64,000 nucleotides of DNA from a bacterium UBP14_UBA6098 (GCA_002428525.1 DIWU01000030.1:1-64000), one strand, 5' to 3'; positions 8,372 through 18,133 are shown, numbered from the stretch's first letter. Made by a program: numbers and translations. Notes: generated by a model not told the origin, from the letters alone.

Positions 8372-8535
8372 TATTATTCGCAAAAAGTCCTGATAAAACA
8401 TTCAATATCAGTATATAAGTTAGCGTCTATGCGCACTAAAGAATATAGGCTTTTTAAAATACTTCGCAAGGGAATATTTTCTTTTTCATCATTTTTTTAG
8501 GAAGAGGTTGTGGAAGTAAGGTTCTCGAATGCAAC

Positions 8536-8640
8536 CTATTTCAAATAATCGATTCGTTTGGTTGCCGTCGTCGCGGTCGTTTCGGCTCCGCTCAGCGACC
8601 GGGGATCGAGGCGCGCACAGAGGTGGATTTCCATGGGAAA
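8536..8640 (-). pseudogene. Decayed 3' end of a T9SS cargo gene
   Basis: A minus-strand frame reads LCARLDPRSLSGAETT, then ATKRIDYLK and stop TAG at 8536-8538. The end matches the last strand of sorting domains nearby (ITKRVVYLK). The segment encoding RSLSGAET is another REP-like motif (CGGTCGCTGAGCGGAGCC) at the same position as GPSTGSG in the genes at 440 and 1976. Upstream the frame runs into the palindromic element at 8652-8735 and no gene body remains. Confidence 0.55.
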
Positions 8641-8651
8641 TCCCCGATCCC

Positions 8652-8735
8652 GTCATTGCGAGCCCAAAGAGCACAGCAATCTGTTTCTTTTATCGGTGAG
8701 ATTGCCGCGCCGGGCGTTTCCTTCCACGCAATGAC
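8652..8735. repeat. Nested palindromic repeat element, 84 bp
   Basis: The outer arms GTCATTGCG (8652-8660) and CGCAATGAC (8727-8735) are perfect inverted repeats. The inner arms GCAATCT (8676-8682) and AGATTGC (8699-8705) are also perfect. This GTCATTGCGAG...GCAATC architecture resembles a small non-autonomous repeat that is dispersed in many bacterial genomes (from memory). It lies where the decayed T9SS gene loses its body, so it may have inserted there. Confidence 0.7.
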
Positions 8736-8814
8736 ATCCATCCGCCGATCATTTATATTAAAATCTCGATCTGAAGGGGCCCTTACGCCCCTGAGGTAAA
8801 ACCAATAACCCAAC

Positions 8815-8868
8815 AAAAAAAACGCGGCTCGGCAGGGGATAGTTATTTCTTGGAGGAGCCGGCCGCGT
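8815..8868 (-). terminator. Intrinsic terminator after the C25 peptidase gene
   Basis: Read on the minus strand, ACGCGGCCGGC pairs with GCCGAGCCGCGT (one bulge), closing a long loop. The stem is followed at once by eight U residues (the A-run at 8815-8822). It begins about 22 bp past the stop codon at 8890. A smaller hairpin, AGGGGC/GCCCCT at 8775-8792, lies further downstream. Confidence 0.75.
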
Positions 8869-8889
8869 AATTTATAATTAACAAGATAG

Positions 8890-11800
8890 TTATCTCACGA
8901 GAGTCATCTTTCGGACACCCTCTATTGAAAGCTCGTTCTCGTTGTTCTTCACAAACATCCGACAAAGATAAACCCCCGAGGGCAAATACTCCCCGGAAAG
9001 TCCCCTACCGTCCCACACTGCGCGATAGACTCCCGCAGGCAAACGCCTTTCGACCATAACCGCCATTTTTCGCCCGCTCATATTGAAAACCACGATGGAA
9101 ACCTCGGCCTCTCTCGCGATATCGAATTCGACACCTACACTCGCATTAAAGGGATTCGGCACCGGCAGATCGAGGTAAAATTCCCCCGGAACGCAAAGAT
9201 CGCCATCCTCGCAGACAACCATAGTAAGCCCTGAATCCGGGATACAAACAAGGTCTCGATATTCGGCCTCGACCTTGAGATGCTCGGGGAATTTCAATGT
9301 GTCGAAATAGCAGAAATTCGCGTGAATGCTCGCAGATTCGCCATCGAAGGTCCATTCGGAGCCATCGGTGATGAAGCAATTATGGCCGAAGCCGCAACTT
9401 CCGAAATCGAGCGTTCCGGAGGTGAAGGCGCAGGCCGAGCTATAGCCCTCAAAGCTACAGAACTCCGCGATTGTTCGGCTGTCCTCTGACGATGTTATAA
9501 TATAATCTCCGCCCTCCGAGATGAAAACGCAATGCTCAATTGTCGCCTCGCCGCGATTGTTGAGCGCTCTGCCTCTTCCCGTGAAATAGCATTGCTCGAA
9601 CCGCACGAGAGTCTTCGGGGCCAACTCGCAGGCTGTGCTGTCGAAGCCCTGAAAACGGCTATTCTCAAAGGAAAGTTCGCAAGAACCTCCTAAAACCTTC
9701 GCGCAAGTCGGCCCTGAGAAAACCGAGTTCGAGATGCGAGATTCGTAGCCCAAATCCTCGACCTCGAGGGGGCATTCGAGAACACAATTATCTACCAACA
9801 GACGACTCGAAGCGCTCTTTCCGTTGCCCTCGACATGAATCGCACCGCAATCGATGAAGTTTGAATTCGATATCTTAACCTCAGAGGTCGAGTTCGAATC
9901 AGCGACAAGCTCGATCAGCTCGGCTCCGTCAATCTCGGCCCAATCGATCTCGATATTGCCGCCACTGTTCGCGAATAGACCGTCCCATCTTTCGGCGACC
10001 TCGCCGGAACAGCCAATAAAAACAGGCCTTTCGGCTGAGCCTGCAATCCCGATATAGGCGCCTTCGCCACTTGCGGTAATCGCGATCGGCGACTTTGAGG
10101 TTTTGCGGTCTGCGTCCTCGTTTTGAATGCGGATTGCAGTTCCTTCGCGAATAACGAGGCTTTCCCCCTCAGCCACAACAAGCCCCCCGAAAAGCGCGAC
10201 ATCGCCCCATAGGTTTTCCCAAGTCCCGAGACTACCGCCGCCTAAGGCCTGAAAGTCGATATAGCCGGGCCGTTTCACGAGCATACGGAACCCCGAACCG
10301 CTTATCTCGAAGGGGAAGGCATACTCCCCCGAACCCGCCGATATCTCCTCGAAGACAAACTCGATCGAGTCGGCGGATTGGAACAGAATTGTGGCGTTCG
10401 ATAAAATCGCTCCGTCCAGCGCGTCCGATAGGCGAATAATTCCGCCCTCAAAATCGATTTCGGCATGCATTCGATTGATGCTCGAGATCGGTGTTCCGTC
10501 GGGACCCGGAGGGTTTGGGAGAAGGCGCATCAGCTCGAAGATCGAAAGAGTCCTTTGCGGGGGATTCCCCGAGCCGCCGCTTTCGGGAAAGACCAAAACG
10601 CCGTTGCCCTGAAGGAGGTAGAGGTATCCCTTCCCCTGCTCGATTCCGGTCGAGGGACGATAGAAGCCCGTTCGGGGATCGTATTCGAAAACAAAATCCC
10701 TCGTTCCCTCAAAGCCGGTTCCCGAGAATAGGTGCTCTATCCAAGGTTTCCACAGTTCGCCGGTCGAAACCGAACCTATTGCGTTCCAACCCTCGCGAAC
10801 AGGCCTTTCCCAACGATTAACGCCGGGACCTTCGAGCGTGAAGGCCTCCGGCGAGCCAATGTATTCGACCCAATATGCACTCGAGGGATCGAGCGTTCGA
10901 GCCGAGGCATCGACGAGTTCCTGCGAATCCTCATCCCAAAGCATTATCCTTTCCGCTTCGGGAAGGATCTCGGAGAGTGTGCTGTGGCATATATCGAGCG
11001 GGATCGAGATTAAATTCCAAGCGGCTTCGGGCGTATAGACTATCGCGGAATCCTCTTCGGGAAACAGCGATATTGGGATCTCGATCGTTTTCGTGATGAA
11101 ATCCCTTCTCGTGCAGGTGACGAAAAGCGAGGCGTCATTGCCCAAATCGAGGCCGTCGATTTCGGAAATCTCCGCCGCGCTAAACGCGACGCAGTTTCCG
11201 GCATAGGGGACGACCTTGCAAAGCGGCTCGGAATCGTCCATATAACGGGCGGTGAGACATATCTTCGTCTCGTGAACCCATCTCGCGGGGCCGTCGGCCG
11301 CGATTTGGACATAAAGGCTATCCCCCTCGGGACCGTCGTAAAAATAGGTGCACTCAGGGGAGGTTGTAACGATATACCTCGTCGGCTCGATAGGGCCGTA
11401 GTATCTCGTCAGCGGGTCTCCGATCAGGCGGGGAGACCAAATGAGATAGTTTTGCCAAGCATTCCCGACAAGTTTCTGATAGCTCCGAATCCTTTGCACG
11501 AAGTCGTGCGGGTCGCCGCCGTCGGTGATACCGCCGTAATAGAAAAGCGCGCCCCGACCGGTGAACTCATAGCCGAATTCGCGCGCGGTCTGACATCCGC
11601 CGGAGATCACTCCTGTGGGATAGCCGATCGACCGAAAGAAGAGATGATAGGCCGAAAGCGCCGCCTCGTCTGATCCGCAACAGGCCCCGCCGCTCTTGGC
11701 CCAAGCGCCCCAGCCGCCGTGCCCGAAATGCCATACTGCACCGAACCTATCGCTCTCGAGCGCGGAAACTATCTCGCTGTTCAGGCCGACAAGGGTGCCC

Positions 11801-13119
11801 GCGGGGGTCATGCCCATGAAGGTATCGTGGCAGGTGTAATGCGTAAGGTCGTAGCCAACGCTTCGTATTGCAGGCTCCTGAGCGGCGGCGTCGATATAGC
11901 CGTAAATGATATCGGTTGTTTGCGATACAAACATGAAATCGTTCCAATCGCCGCCCTCGATGAATTCACACTCGTTTTGAATGATTCGATCGACAAAACC
12001 CTCAGTCCCAAGTCCGCCATAGCTTTTGACCGCCCATACCCTCCCGACCGCCAAACGCGGAAGCCATAGGGGCAGGGAGTATGTCGATTCTGTCACCGGC
12101 GGATGGGTTCCATCCGACAACTTCACGCCGGGAAGGCTGTCGCGGTCGTGCGCGTCCGGACCGACGAGGCCGACATAGCTTAAATCGCCGTAGGTCTCGA
12201 ATGTGTCGGCGATAAACCGCCTAATCCAAGTCGTCTCCGATTCGGCGGGATAAAGCGGGGCATAAACTTGGTAGATATCCTGAGCACTCGCGAGATGAAC
12301 GCGCCATCCCTGCCGATAGCGCAAATCGGCCAGCCTTTGCGCGTTGGTTTCATAGTATCCGCCGGCGTGCTCAGCGAAGATATACAGCGCTTGATAGCTT
12401 TCCGTTTCATAGGATAGGTGGTATTCGCCGCTTTCAAGGTTCAAAAAATGCGAGAGGTAAATATCCTCGAGCCACGACTCGAGAGTCGGGGTTTCGAGGG
12501 GACTTTTAAAGGAGACCTCGAATTTAACCCTACGATGTATTCGAAGCGAATCGCCGGAGGGGTTATATGAGTATAGATTGAACCTCAACCCGACTGCGTC
12601 GATCTTGCGCCATTTGAAGGCTTGGTCGATAGCGACGACCTCGTCGAAATACCATCGGTTTTCGTTATAGGCCATAGGGTTAGGCATGATGCGTCCGAAC
12701 GAATCATCGCAATCGCAGACCGGTGGGGCTATTCGATAACCGGTAATTGTCGTGTCGCTCAGTTCGAGAATCCTCAGCTCGCAATCGCCCAAGGGCGGGC
12801 TGTAAAGCGCGATTTTTGTGAACACCGACGCCGGGCCACCGGAAAGCAGGGCCTCCGAGCTAAAGCCGGGGCGCGGAATATCTATATCGAAGTAGTATCG
12901 ATCATTATAAAATAGCGAATCGATATTAACCGTCGGAATGGAAATCTCGGCGATCACGCCCTTGTTGTCCGAATGGAGGATTTCGATTTGACCGGAGGAA
13001 CCCGCGTCATTCGGGAGAAGAACTAATTGCGCGGAAAATGAGGATACTGTAAGGAGTGTAGCTAAATACACAATCCTTGGAAGGTGGGGATTTGTCTTTT
13101 TATTGCGATGCATGCTCAT
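8890..13119 (-). CDS. C25 (gingipain-like) cysteine peptidase with beta-helix and T9SS sorting domain
   Basis: About 1409 residues from the ATG preceding SMHRNKKTN, which puts a signal peptide (VYLATLLTVSSFSA) near the N-terminus; an upstream ATG at 13194 adds 25 unlikely residues. Residues about 230-590 are a C25 domain: YIFAEHAGGYY, LSYVGLVGPDAHDRD, the catalytic His motif WHFGHGGWG, and the catalytic Cys motif GVISGGCQTAREF. Beta-sandwich segments follow, then a right-handed parallel beta-helix-like region (about 1000-1310: EIDWAEIDGAELIEL, SRISNSVFSG). The type A sorting domain comes last (VPNPFNASVGVEF, FNMSGRKMA, LPSGVYLCRMF). Probably a secreted or surface-attached protease. Confidence 0.85.
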   Translation of the reverse strand: MSMHRNKKTNPHLPRIVYLATLLTVSSFSAQLVLLPNDAGSSGQIEILHSDNKGVIAEISIPTVNIDSLFYNDRYYFDIDIPRPGFSSEALLSGGPASVFTKIALYSPPLGDCELRILELSDTTITGYRIAPPVCDCDDSFGRIMPNPMAYNENRWYFDEVVAIDQAFKWRKIDAVGLRFNLYSYNPSGDSLRIHRRVKFEVSFKSPLETPTLESWLEDIYLSHFLNLESGEYHLSYETESYQALYIFAEHAGGYYETNAQRLADLRYRQGWRVHLASAQDIYQVYAPLYPAESETTWIRRFIADTFETYGDLSYVGLVGPDAHDRDSLPGVKLSDGTHPPVTESTYSLPLWLPRLAVGRVWAVKSYGGLGTEGFVDRIIQNECEFIEGGDWNDFMFVSQTTDIIYGYIDAAAQEPAIRSVGYDLTHYTCHDTFMGMTPAGTLVGLNSEIVSALESDRFGAVWHFGHGGWGAWAKSGGACCGSDEAALSAYHLFFRSIGYPTGVISGGCQTAREFGYEFTGRGALFYYGGITDGGDPHDFVQRIRSYQKLVGNAWQNYLIWSPRLIGDPLTRYYGPIEPTRYIVTTSPECTYFYDGPEGDSLYVQIAADGPARWVHETKICLTARYMDDSEPLCKVVPYAGNCVAFSAAEISEIDGLDLGNDASLFVTCTRRDFITKTIEIPISLFPEEDSAIVYTPEAAWNLISIPLDICHSTLSEILPEAERIMLWDEDSQELVDASARTLDPSSAYWVEYIGSPEAFTLEGPGVNRWERPVREGWNAIGSVSTGELWKPWIEHLFSGTGFEGTRDFVFEYDPRTGFYRPSTGIEQGKGYLYLLQGNGVLVFPESGGSGNPPQRTLSIFELMRLLPNPPGPDGTPISSINRMHAEIDFEGGIIRLSDALDGAILSNATILFQSADSIEFVFEEISAGSGEYAFPFEISGSGFRMLVKRPGYIDFQALGGGSLGTWENLWGDVALFGGLVVAEGESLVIREGTAIRIQNEDADRKTSKSPIAITASGEGAYIGIAGSAERPVFIGCSGEVAERWDGLFANSGGNIEIDWAEIDGAELIELVADSNSTSEVKISNSNFIDCGAIHVEGNGKSASSRLLVDNCVLECPLEVEDLGYESRISNSVFSGPTCAKVLGGSCELSFENSRFQGFDSTACELAPKTLVRFEQCYFTGRGRALNNRGEATIEHCVFISEGGDYIITSSEDSRTIAEFCSFEGYSSACAFTSGTLDFGSCGFGHNCFITDGSEWTFDGESASIHANFCYFDTLKFPEHLKVEAEYRDLVCIPDSGLTMVVCEDGDLCVPGEFYLDLPVPNPFNASVGVEFDIAREAEVSIVVFNMSGRKMAVMVERRLPAGVYRAVWDGRGLSGEYLPSGVYLCRMFVKNNENELSIEGVRKMTLVR

Positions 13120-13371
13120 AATAATAACCATTTTTAAGTGTAATATATTTTGTGTCGCGTTGAGTAGTATAAAATATTTTATATGTTTTTTCAAGTAATA
13201 TTTTTCATTGGGAATAAAATGTTTTCATAATATGGGCATATTCATTCTGTTTATTGCTTTTAACCGAATTATATTATTGTATTTTTTTACAATATTGCTT
13301 TTATAAGGTATAATATAAAACCATACACTAATCGCCGCACAACGATTTGCCAATGGAAGATTAAAGAAAGC

Positions 13372-16300
13372 TTACTTGATGAAGACTATTTTACAGGAAT
13401 TGCTATAGCCAAACCCCACAGCACGGACAAGATAGACGCCCGAACCGAGGGAGGCTGAGGGCGACCATGTGAATTCGCGGGCCGTAGGGGACGGTCTTGC
13501 GCCGTCCCGTTCGTTATCGTGCGCGCCATCGTTGAGGACGGGCGTAAAACCCGCCCCTACGGAACCGCCGTTGGGCAATTGCGCCACCCGACGCCCGGTC
13601 ACATCGAAAATCTCGATTTCCGCGCCCTTCGGCGCGGTGATGCCGACCGCGGAATTGAAGGGATTCGGATAGGCGGTCAGGGTAAAGCGGAAAGGCTTGT
13701 CCGACGAGGTTTCGCCAATAGCGCTTCCGATTCCCACAACAACCGGAACAACGAAGCGCGTGGAATATTCCGGGCTGGGAGAGGCGGCCTCGACGGGGAT
13801 GTATATCAAAGTCTCCGGCGGAGTGTAAAATGGCAAGGTGAAAACAACGCCTGTGTGGTTGAAGGCCGAATCCCCGACTCCTATAGTCCCGAAGCTATCG
13901 GGCGAGACCGGAATGCAGAAGGGCGAGGCAACCGCGTGCGCTGTGACAATCGCCGCGGCATGATTGCCGATATTCGCCAGCCCAAGCCGAAGTGAGACGC
14001 TCTCCCCCGGCTCGAAGATACTGTCGCCGTCGCCGCTTTGTTCTTCGAGCACAAGTTCTCCAACAGGAACGATCCACGGCGAGGACGGCCTCGGCTCGCC
14101 TACTACAGCGAGCGAAAGCTCGAATGTGTCAATATATTCATAGGTTCCGCAGTTCGCGAGCGCGACAATCCGAAGCGGATAATCCCCCGCCGGCGCAGTC
14201 GGCGAAATCGAGAGCACGAAGCGCGGATTTGGCTCGAAGGCGCTGTGCGGCGAAATCCCCGCAAAGGCCGAACCGGAGACAATCTCCCGAATCGAGGGCG
14301 ATCCCTCCAAAGCGGCAGATATTGCGATTGCGCCGGCAAATGCCGAATTCTCGAACAAAACCGAGAGCTCGACTGTCTCGCCGGGGTTGGCTGTGCCGTC
14401 GTCGTTACCGCCGAGCAGAGGCTCGTCCCAAACGCGATTCGATTCGAGGCTCAGCGCGAGCCTGTGCACCGCCTGAATCGGCAGAAATGGCAGTGTCCAC
14501 GGCCCATCGGAGTGGCCGGAGATATAGAGCGAGACCGGAATGGAGTCAGTCGCGGGGAAATCCGAGGGGATGCTGAAAACCAGCTCGTCGCCGGAGGTCG
14601 TGTCCCATGTTCCCATGCCCGGGAAGGCCGTATTTGCGTCAATCGGGACTATCTCCGGCGAAAAGCGGAGCATCCCGAAAAGTCCGGTTATGAAATCCAC
14701 GCCGTAGTTCACAACCCTCGGGCGAATCCGGATAGTCTCTCCGGGGTTCAGGAAGCCGTCGGAATTCCCGACTATCTCCTCGAAGGCCGATGCCACAGGG
14801 AAAATCGCCGCGCTCGAATGGATTATCTCAAGGGTATCGGCGAAGGGATACAGGTTCGCGCCGGTGACTACTAAAACGGGCCTAACACCCGGCGAGGTGA
14901 AGAAACTCAGTGTAATCCTGCCCGCCGAGTCGCTGAGGCCGAAAGAAAAGACCGAATCGCAGTGAACCGCCGCGCGCGCGCCCTCGACCGGCATGCCGTC
15001 AAGGCGAATTGTCACATCGAAGCTGACCTCCCCCACCGGAACATGCGTCAGATACTCGAGCTCCGGCGAGCGGATCGGGCCGGTCCATGCCATCATATCC
15101 GGGCTTCCGACCAATGTCGAGGTTTTGTATTCATAGTCGGCTTCATAGGTCGGCCCGAACTCGGCTATCATCTCGATCTTGCCGTAGGTGTGCGCCGCGC
15201 CGATCCAGTTCAGGCCGGCGGGGAAAAAGCCCTCGAAGATATGCTTCGACAGCGAGGAGCGCTCGATCGAGTTCGAGCTGATAACCGCCTGCCCGATGAA
15301 GGCCACCGATCCGCGCGGGGCGAGGGCATTGCCGGCGCGGGTGCTCGTCTCGCAGGGCAGGCCGTCGCCGCCGTGAAAACCGCCCATCGCGCAGGTGATC
15401 GAGACCATGATAGAAGCTTTCGCGCCGGTCGCGAGCTGTTGAAGCCCTCCGAAGGGGTCCCACCAGTCCGAAACGCCCTGCCCGCGGTAGGAAATGAAAT
15501 TGCATCCGCCCTCGATGAAGGGGCGGACGATCGCGGAGGTTGCGCCGGAGCATTTCGTGAAAAGCTCCGCCGAGATGAAACCCGCGGAATCGCATTGCGC
15601 GAGGGCATAGGTGACAGCGGCCATATAGGAAGAATCGGTCGAACCGTGCGGGTCGAAGGGGCAGTCCTCCTCGCGGACAAGGCCGACCGAGCGAAGCGTC
15701 CATTTGTCAACAGTGTCCGGCCGCATCTCGTAATTCAAATGCTTTGCGACGAAGGTCGCGATTTGATCCTCGGTATCGCAGGCCCAGCGCCCGGGGAATA
15801 TCTCGGGGTAATAGTCGTCGCCGTCAACACAGCCGTATTCGTTATCGCCGGTGCAGGGGTCGCCCCAGTCCTCCCAAGTCGGAACCTGCCCGTCATCCGA
15901 GTCGCCGACCAGAAGCACGAAGACCGGCGGGATTTCCCATGTGTCGTAAGCGTTTTGGATATAGGCCTTTATTTCGTTCTTATCGAGTCCGGTGACAGAG
16001 GTGTTCGCCACGATGGTCGGCATTCCGGCGAAGAGCTTCCAATCTGTCCACGGCGCAAGCTCGTCCGCGAAGGGCGGATGCGCGACGACTAAAAGCTCCG
16101 CGCCCCGCGAGGGCGACCATGATTCGGTGGAATAGCTCGCGGTCTTCGGCAATGCCGATTCCGGATTAATCAGGATTCTTCGCAGTATCCGCTCGAAGGC
16201 GGGGTGGTAAAGCCGTCGATCTTGCTCGACCGCTCCTCCGCCGCGGTGTTCGATAACGATCTCCGCGGAGATTAGTCTTCGCCGCCTGCCCTGCTCGTCA

Positions 16301-16662
16301 ATCTGTTCGGGGATGAAATCGATCTCAGCGAACTCGACGCCGCGGATTGTCGCGCTTCGAATATATTCCGCCCAACCGCCGATAATCCTCTCAGGCTGTG
16401 CAAATGAGGGTAACGACCATTCGCTCCAGATCGGGTTTTCGAGGCGAACCTCGACCTCGGAGCCCTTCGGCACCGCGACACGAATGAGCCGGCCGGAAAG
16501 GCTTTGCCCCGAGACAATACGCTCGCCGAAGTTATCTGAAATTGGTTGATTCGCCGGAAAATCGGCGAGAATTATCGTTCGTTCGGGCGAATCGCCGAGC
16601 AAAAAAAGGTCCGCGAAGATCGAAGCGGTCAGAATGAGGATCGCAAGAAGGGGCTTTTTCAA
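13372..16662 (-). CDS. C25-family protein with altered active-site His and T9SS sorting domain
   Basis: 1096 residues. Signal peptide MKKPLLAILILTASIFADL; prodomain-like region to about residue 180. The C25 domain, about 185-560, has AELLVVAHPPFADELAPW, VFVLLVGDSDDGQVP, the acidic GCVDGDDYYPEIFPGR block and the Cys motif MVSITCAMGGF. Where gingipains carry the catalytic His (GHG), this protein reads FISYRGQGVSDWW. Several Ig/CARDB-like domains follow (about 640-980), with ILDTIE-type strands and NPGETVELSV motifs. The sorting domain (YPNPFNSAVGI, FDVTGRRVA, GSGVYLVRA) is interrupted in frame by a palindromic repeat. It may be a protease with a changed active site or an inactive relative. Confidence 0.82.
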   Translation of the reverse strand: MKKPLLAILILTASIFADLFLLGDSPERTIILADFPANQPISDNFGERIVSGQSLSGRLIRVAVPKGSEVEVRLENPIWSEWSLPSFAQPERIIGGWAEYIRSATIRGVEFAEIDFIPEQIDEQGRRRRLISAEIVIEHRGGGAVEQDRRLYHPAFERILRRILINPESALPKTASYSTESWSPSRGAELLVVAHPPFADELAPWTDWKLFAGMPTIVANTSVTGLDKNEIKAYIQNAYDTWEIPPVFVLLVGDSDDGQVPTWEDWGDPCTGDNEYGCVDGDDYYPEIFPGRWACDTEDQIATFVAKHLNYEMRPDTVDKWTLRSVGLVREEDCPFDPHGSTDSSYMAAVTYALAQCDSAGFISAELFTKCSGATSAIVRPFIEGGCNFISYRGQGVSDWWDPFGGLQQLATGAKASIMVSITCAMGGFHGGDGLPCETSTRAGNALAPRGSVAFIGQAVISSNSIERSSLSKHIFEGFFPAGLNWIGAAHTYGKIEMIAEFGPTYEADYEYKTSTLVGSPDMMAWTGPIRSPELEYLTHVPVGEVSFDVTIRLDGMPVEGARAAVHCDSVFSFGLSDSAGRITLSFFTSPGVRPVLVVTGANLYPFADTLEIIHSSAAIFPVASAFEEIVGNSDGFLNPGETIRIRPRVVNYGVDFITGLFGMLRFSPEIVPIDANTAFPGMGTWDTTSGDELVFSIPSDFPATDSIPVSLYISGHSDGPWTLPFLPIQAVHRLALSLESNRVWDEPLLGGNDDGTANPGETVELSVLFENSAFAGAIAISAALEGSPSIREIVSGSAFAGISPHSAFEPNPRFVLSISPTAPAGDYPLRIVALANCGTYEYIDTFELSLAVVGEPRPSSPWIVPVGELVLEEQSGDGDSIFEPGESVSLRLGLANIGNHAAAIVTAHAVASPFCIPVSPDSFGTIGVGDSAFNHTGVVFTLPFYTPPETLIYIPVEAASPSPEYSTRFVVPVVVGIGSAIGETSSDKPFRFTLTAYPNPFNSAVGITAPKGAEIEIFDVTGRRVAQLPNGGSVGAGFTPVLNDGAHDNERDGARPSPTAREFTWSPSASLGSGVYLVRAVGFGYSNSCKIVFIK
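13483..13561. repeat. Palindromic repeat element inserted in frame in sorting domain
   Basis: The outer arms CGTAGGGG (13483-13490) and CCCCTACG (13554-13561) are perfect inverted repeats. Inside are two hairpins, GGGACGG/CCGTCCC and GGGCG/CGCCC. Its modules (GTAGGGGACGG..., ...GGCGTAAAACCCGCCCC) resemble dispersed intergenic repeats. The element adds an open segment of about 26 residues between GRRVAQLP and EFTWSPS of the sorting domain. Confidence 0.75.
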
Positions 16663-16733
16663 CTTCCCTCTATATAAATATTGCAGTGATTATATCGATT
16701 TTCCTCGAAGATTCAATAGCCTTAGCGCTGTTT

Positions 16734-18083
16734 TCAATGAAGTAGTCTCGCCGAGGCGGTGTTCGCCCGGGCAATCAGCTCGGCCTCATCGATCCTGCAA
16801 AGCCGCCCCTCGCGAACAACAACCTCGCCGCCTACAATCGTGAATTTCGCGGTGTGGTCGAAGCCCGCGAAAACAAGCGAGGCCAAGGGGTCGGCGAGGC
16901 CGCCGGCGTGGCCGATATTCGAGACATCGAAGACCGCGATATCCGCACCCTTGCCGGCCTCGATCGAGCCGAGCTCGGGGTAGCCGAGAAGATCGGTGCC
17001 GCCGCGAATCGCTATAGATAAAGCCTCTCGGGCGGTCATAGCCGTCGAGCCGTATCTGACGCGCTGAAGGAGCAGGGCGTTTCGAACCTCGCCGAGCATA
17101 TCGGAGCTGTCGTTCGAGGCGGAGCCATCGACGCCGAGACCGACGCGAACTCTTCTGTCCAGCATCTCGCGAACCCGCGCTATCCCCGAGCCGAGGCGCA
17201 TATTCGAGCTCGGACAATGGCAAATCCCCGTGCCGGTCTGCGCGAGAAGCTCGAGCTCCTCGCCAGTGAAGTAGATCCCGTGGGCGAAATAGACATCGCG
17301 CCCGATCCAGCCCCAGTCGGCCATCAGCTCGAGCGGGCGTTTGCCGTATTTTCCCCTGCAGAACTCCTCCTCGTCCAGCGTCTCGGCGAGATGAGTGTGG
17401 AGCACAACCGACTTCTCCCGCGCGAGCCGCGCGGTTTCAATCATCAGCTCAGGATCGACAGAGAACGGGCTACACGGCGCGAGCGCAACCCTGCGCAACG
17501 ACAGCGGTTCGGGGTTGTGGAAGCGGTCGATCACACGAGCCATATCTGCCAAGACCTCGGCTGTGTCCTGCACTACAGTGTCCGGCGGAAGGCCGCCGTC
17601 GCTTTCGCCGAGCGTCATTGAGCCGCGCGTCGGGCAGAAACGGATTCCGGTCACCCGGGCGGCCTCGAACTGAAGCTCCATAATATCGCCCTCGAAGCCG
17701 CGGGGATATAAGTAGGAATGATCGGAGCTCAAGGTGCAACCGGTCTTCAGAAGCTCCGCTGTCGCGAGCATTGTCGAGCTGAGGATCGCCTCCGCGTCGA
17801 GCCTCGCCCAGATTGGATAAAGATAGCGAAGCCAATCGAAGAGCTTGGCGTCCTGCGCGCCGGGGAGGTTTCGCGTCAGAATCTGAAAAAAGTGGTGATG
17901 GCAATTCACCATTCCGGGGATTGCCACGCAACCCGAGCAGTCGATCACCTCCGCGCCGGAGGCCTGCAAATCCGCGCCGATTTTAGCTATCTTGTTGCCC
18001 TCGATAAGGATATCCGAGTCGCAAAACTCGCTGTCGGCCTTGTCGAAGCTCGCTATGAGATAGCAATTTTTTAATAAAAGCAT
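16734..18083 (-). CDS. 8-oxoguanine deaminase-like amidohydrolase (TrzA/AtzA family)
   Basis: 449 residues, cytosolic. Metal-dependent hydrolase of the cytosine deaminase/chlorohydrolase group. Visible ligands: NCHHHFFQ near residue 60, HTHLAET near 230, FAHGIYF near 268 and the Asp of GVDGSASNDSSDM near 320. The blocks LTRNLPGAQDAKLFDWL and LYPIWARLD are those I associate with 8-oxoguanine deaminase (purine salvage or oxidised guanine disposal); a related triazine or cytosine-type substrate is possible. Length fits the family. It is divergent from the acyl-CoA synthetase gene, with its own promoter at 18106-18133. Confidence 0.78.
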   Translation of the reverse strand: MLLLKNCYLIASFDKADSEFCDSDILIEGNKIAKIGADLQASGAEVIDCSGCVAIPGMVNCHHHFFQILTRNLPGAQDAKLFDWLRYLYPIWARLDAEAILSSTMLATAELLKTGCTLSSDHSYLYPRGFEGDIMELQFEAARVTGIRFCPTRGSMTLGESDGGLPPDTVVQDTAEVLADMARVIDRFHNPEPLSLRRVALAPCSPFSVDPELMIETARLAREKSVVLHTHLAETLDEEEFCRGKYGKRPLELMADWGWIGRDVYFAHGIYFTGEELELLAQTGTGICHCPSSNMRLGSGIARVREMLDRRVRVGLGVDGSASNDSSDMLGEVRNALLLQRVRYGSTAMTAREALSIAIRGGTDLLGYPELGSIEAGKGADIAVFDVSNIGHAGGLADPLASLVFAGFDHTAKFTIVGGEVVVREGRLCRIDEAELIARANTASARLLH

Positions 18084-18105
18084 CGTTATCTCCTTCTCAA
18101 CTATG

Positions 18106-18133
18106 AAAATAGCCCAAAATCATGTTATGTCAA
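18106..18133 (-). promoter_or_regulatory. Sigma-70-like promoter for the amidohydrolase gene
   Basis: On the minus strand TTGACA (18133-18128) and TATTTT (18111-18106) are 16 bp apart, about 23 bp before the start codon. The -35 is consensus and the -10 is weaker. Confidence 0.5.

Noticed and set aside
14962..16092. 376-codon plus-strand reading frame
   Set aside because: Antisense to the C25 gene, rich in Arg/Ala/Gly from reversed GC-rich codons, no recognisable domain.
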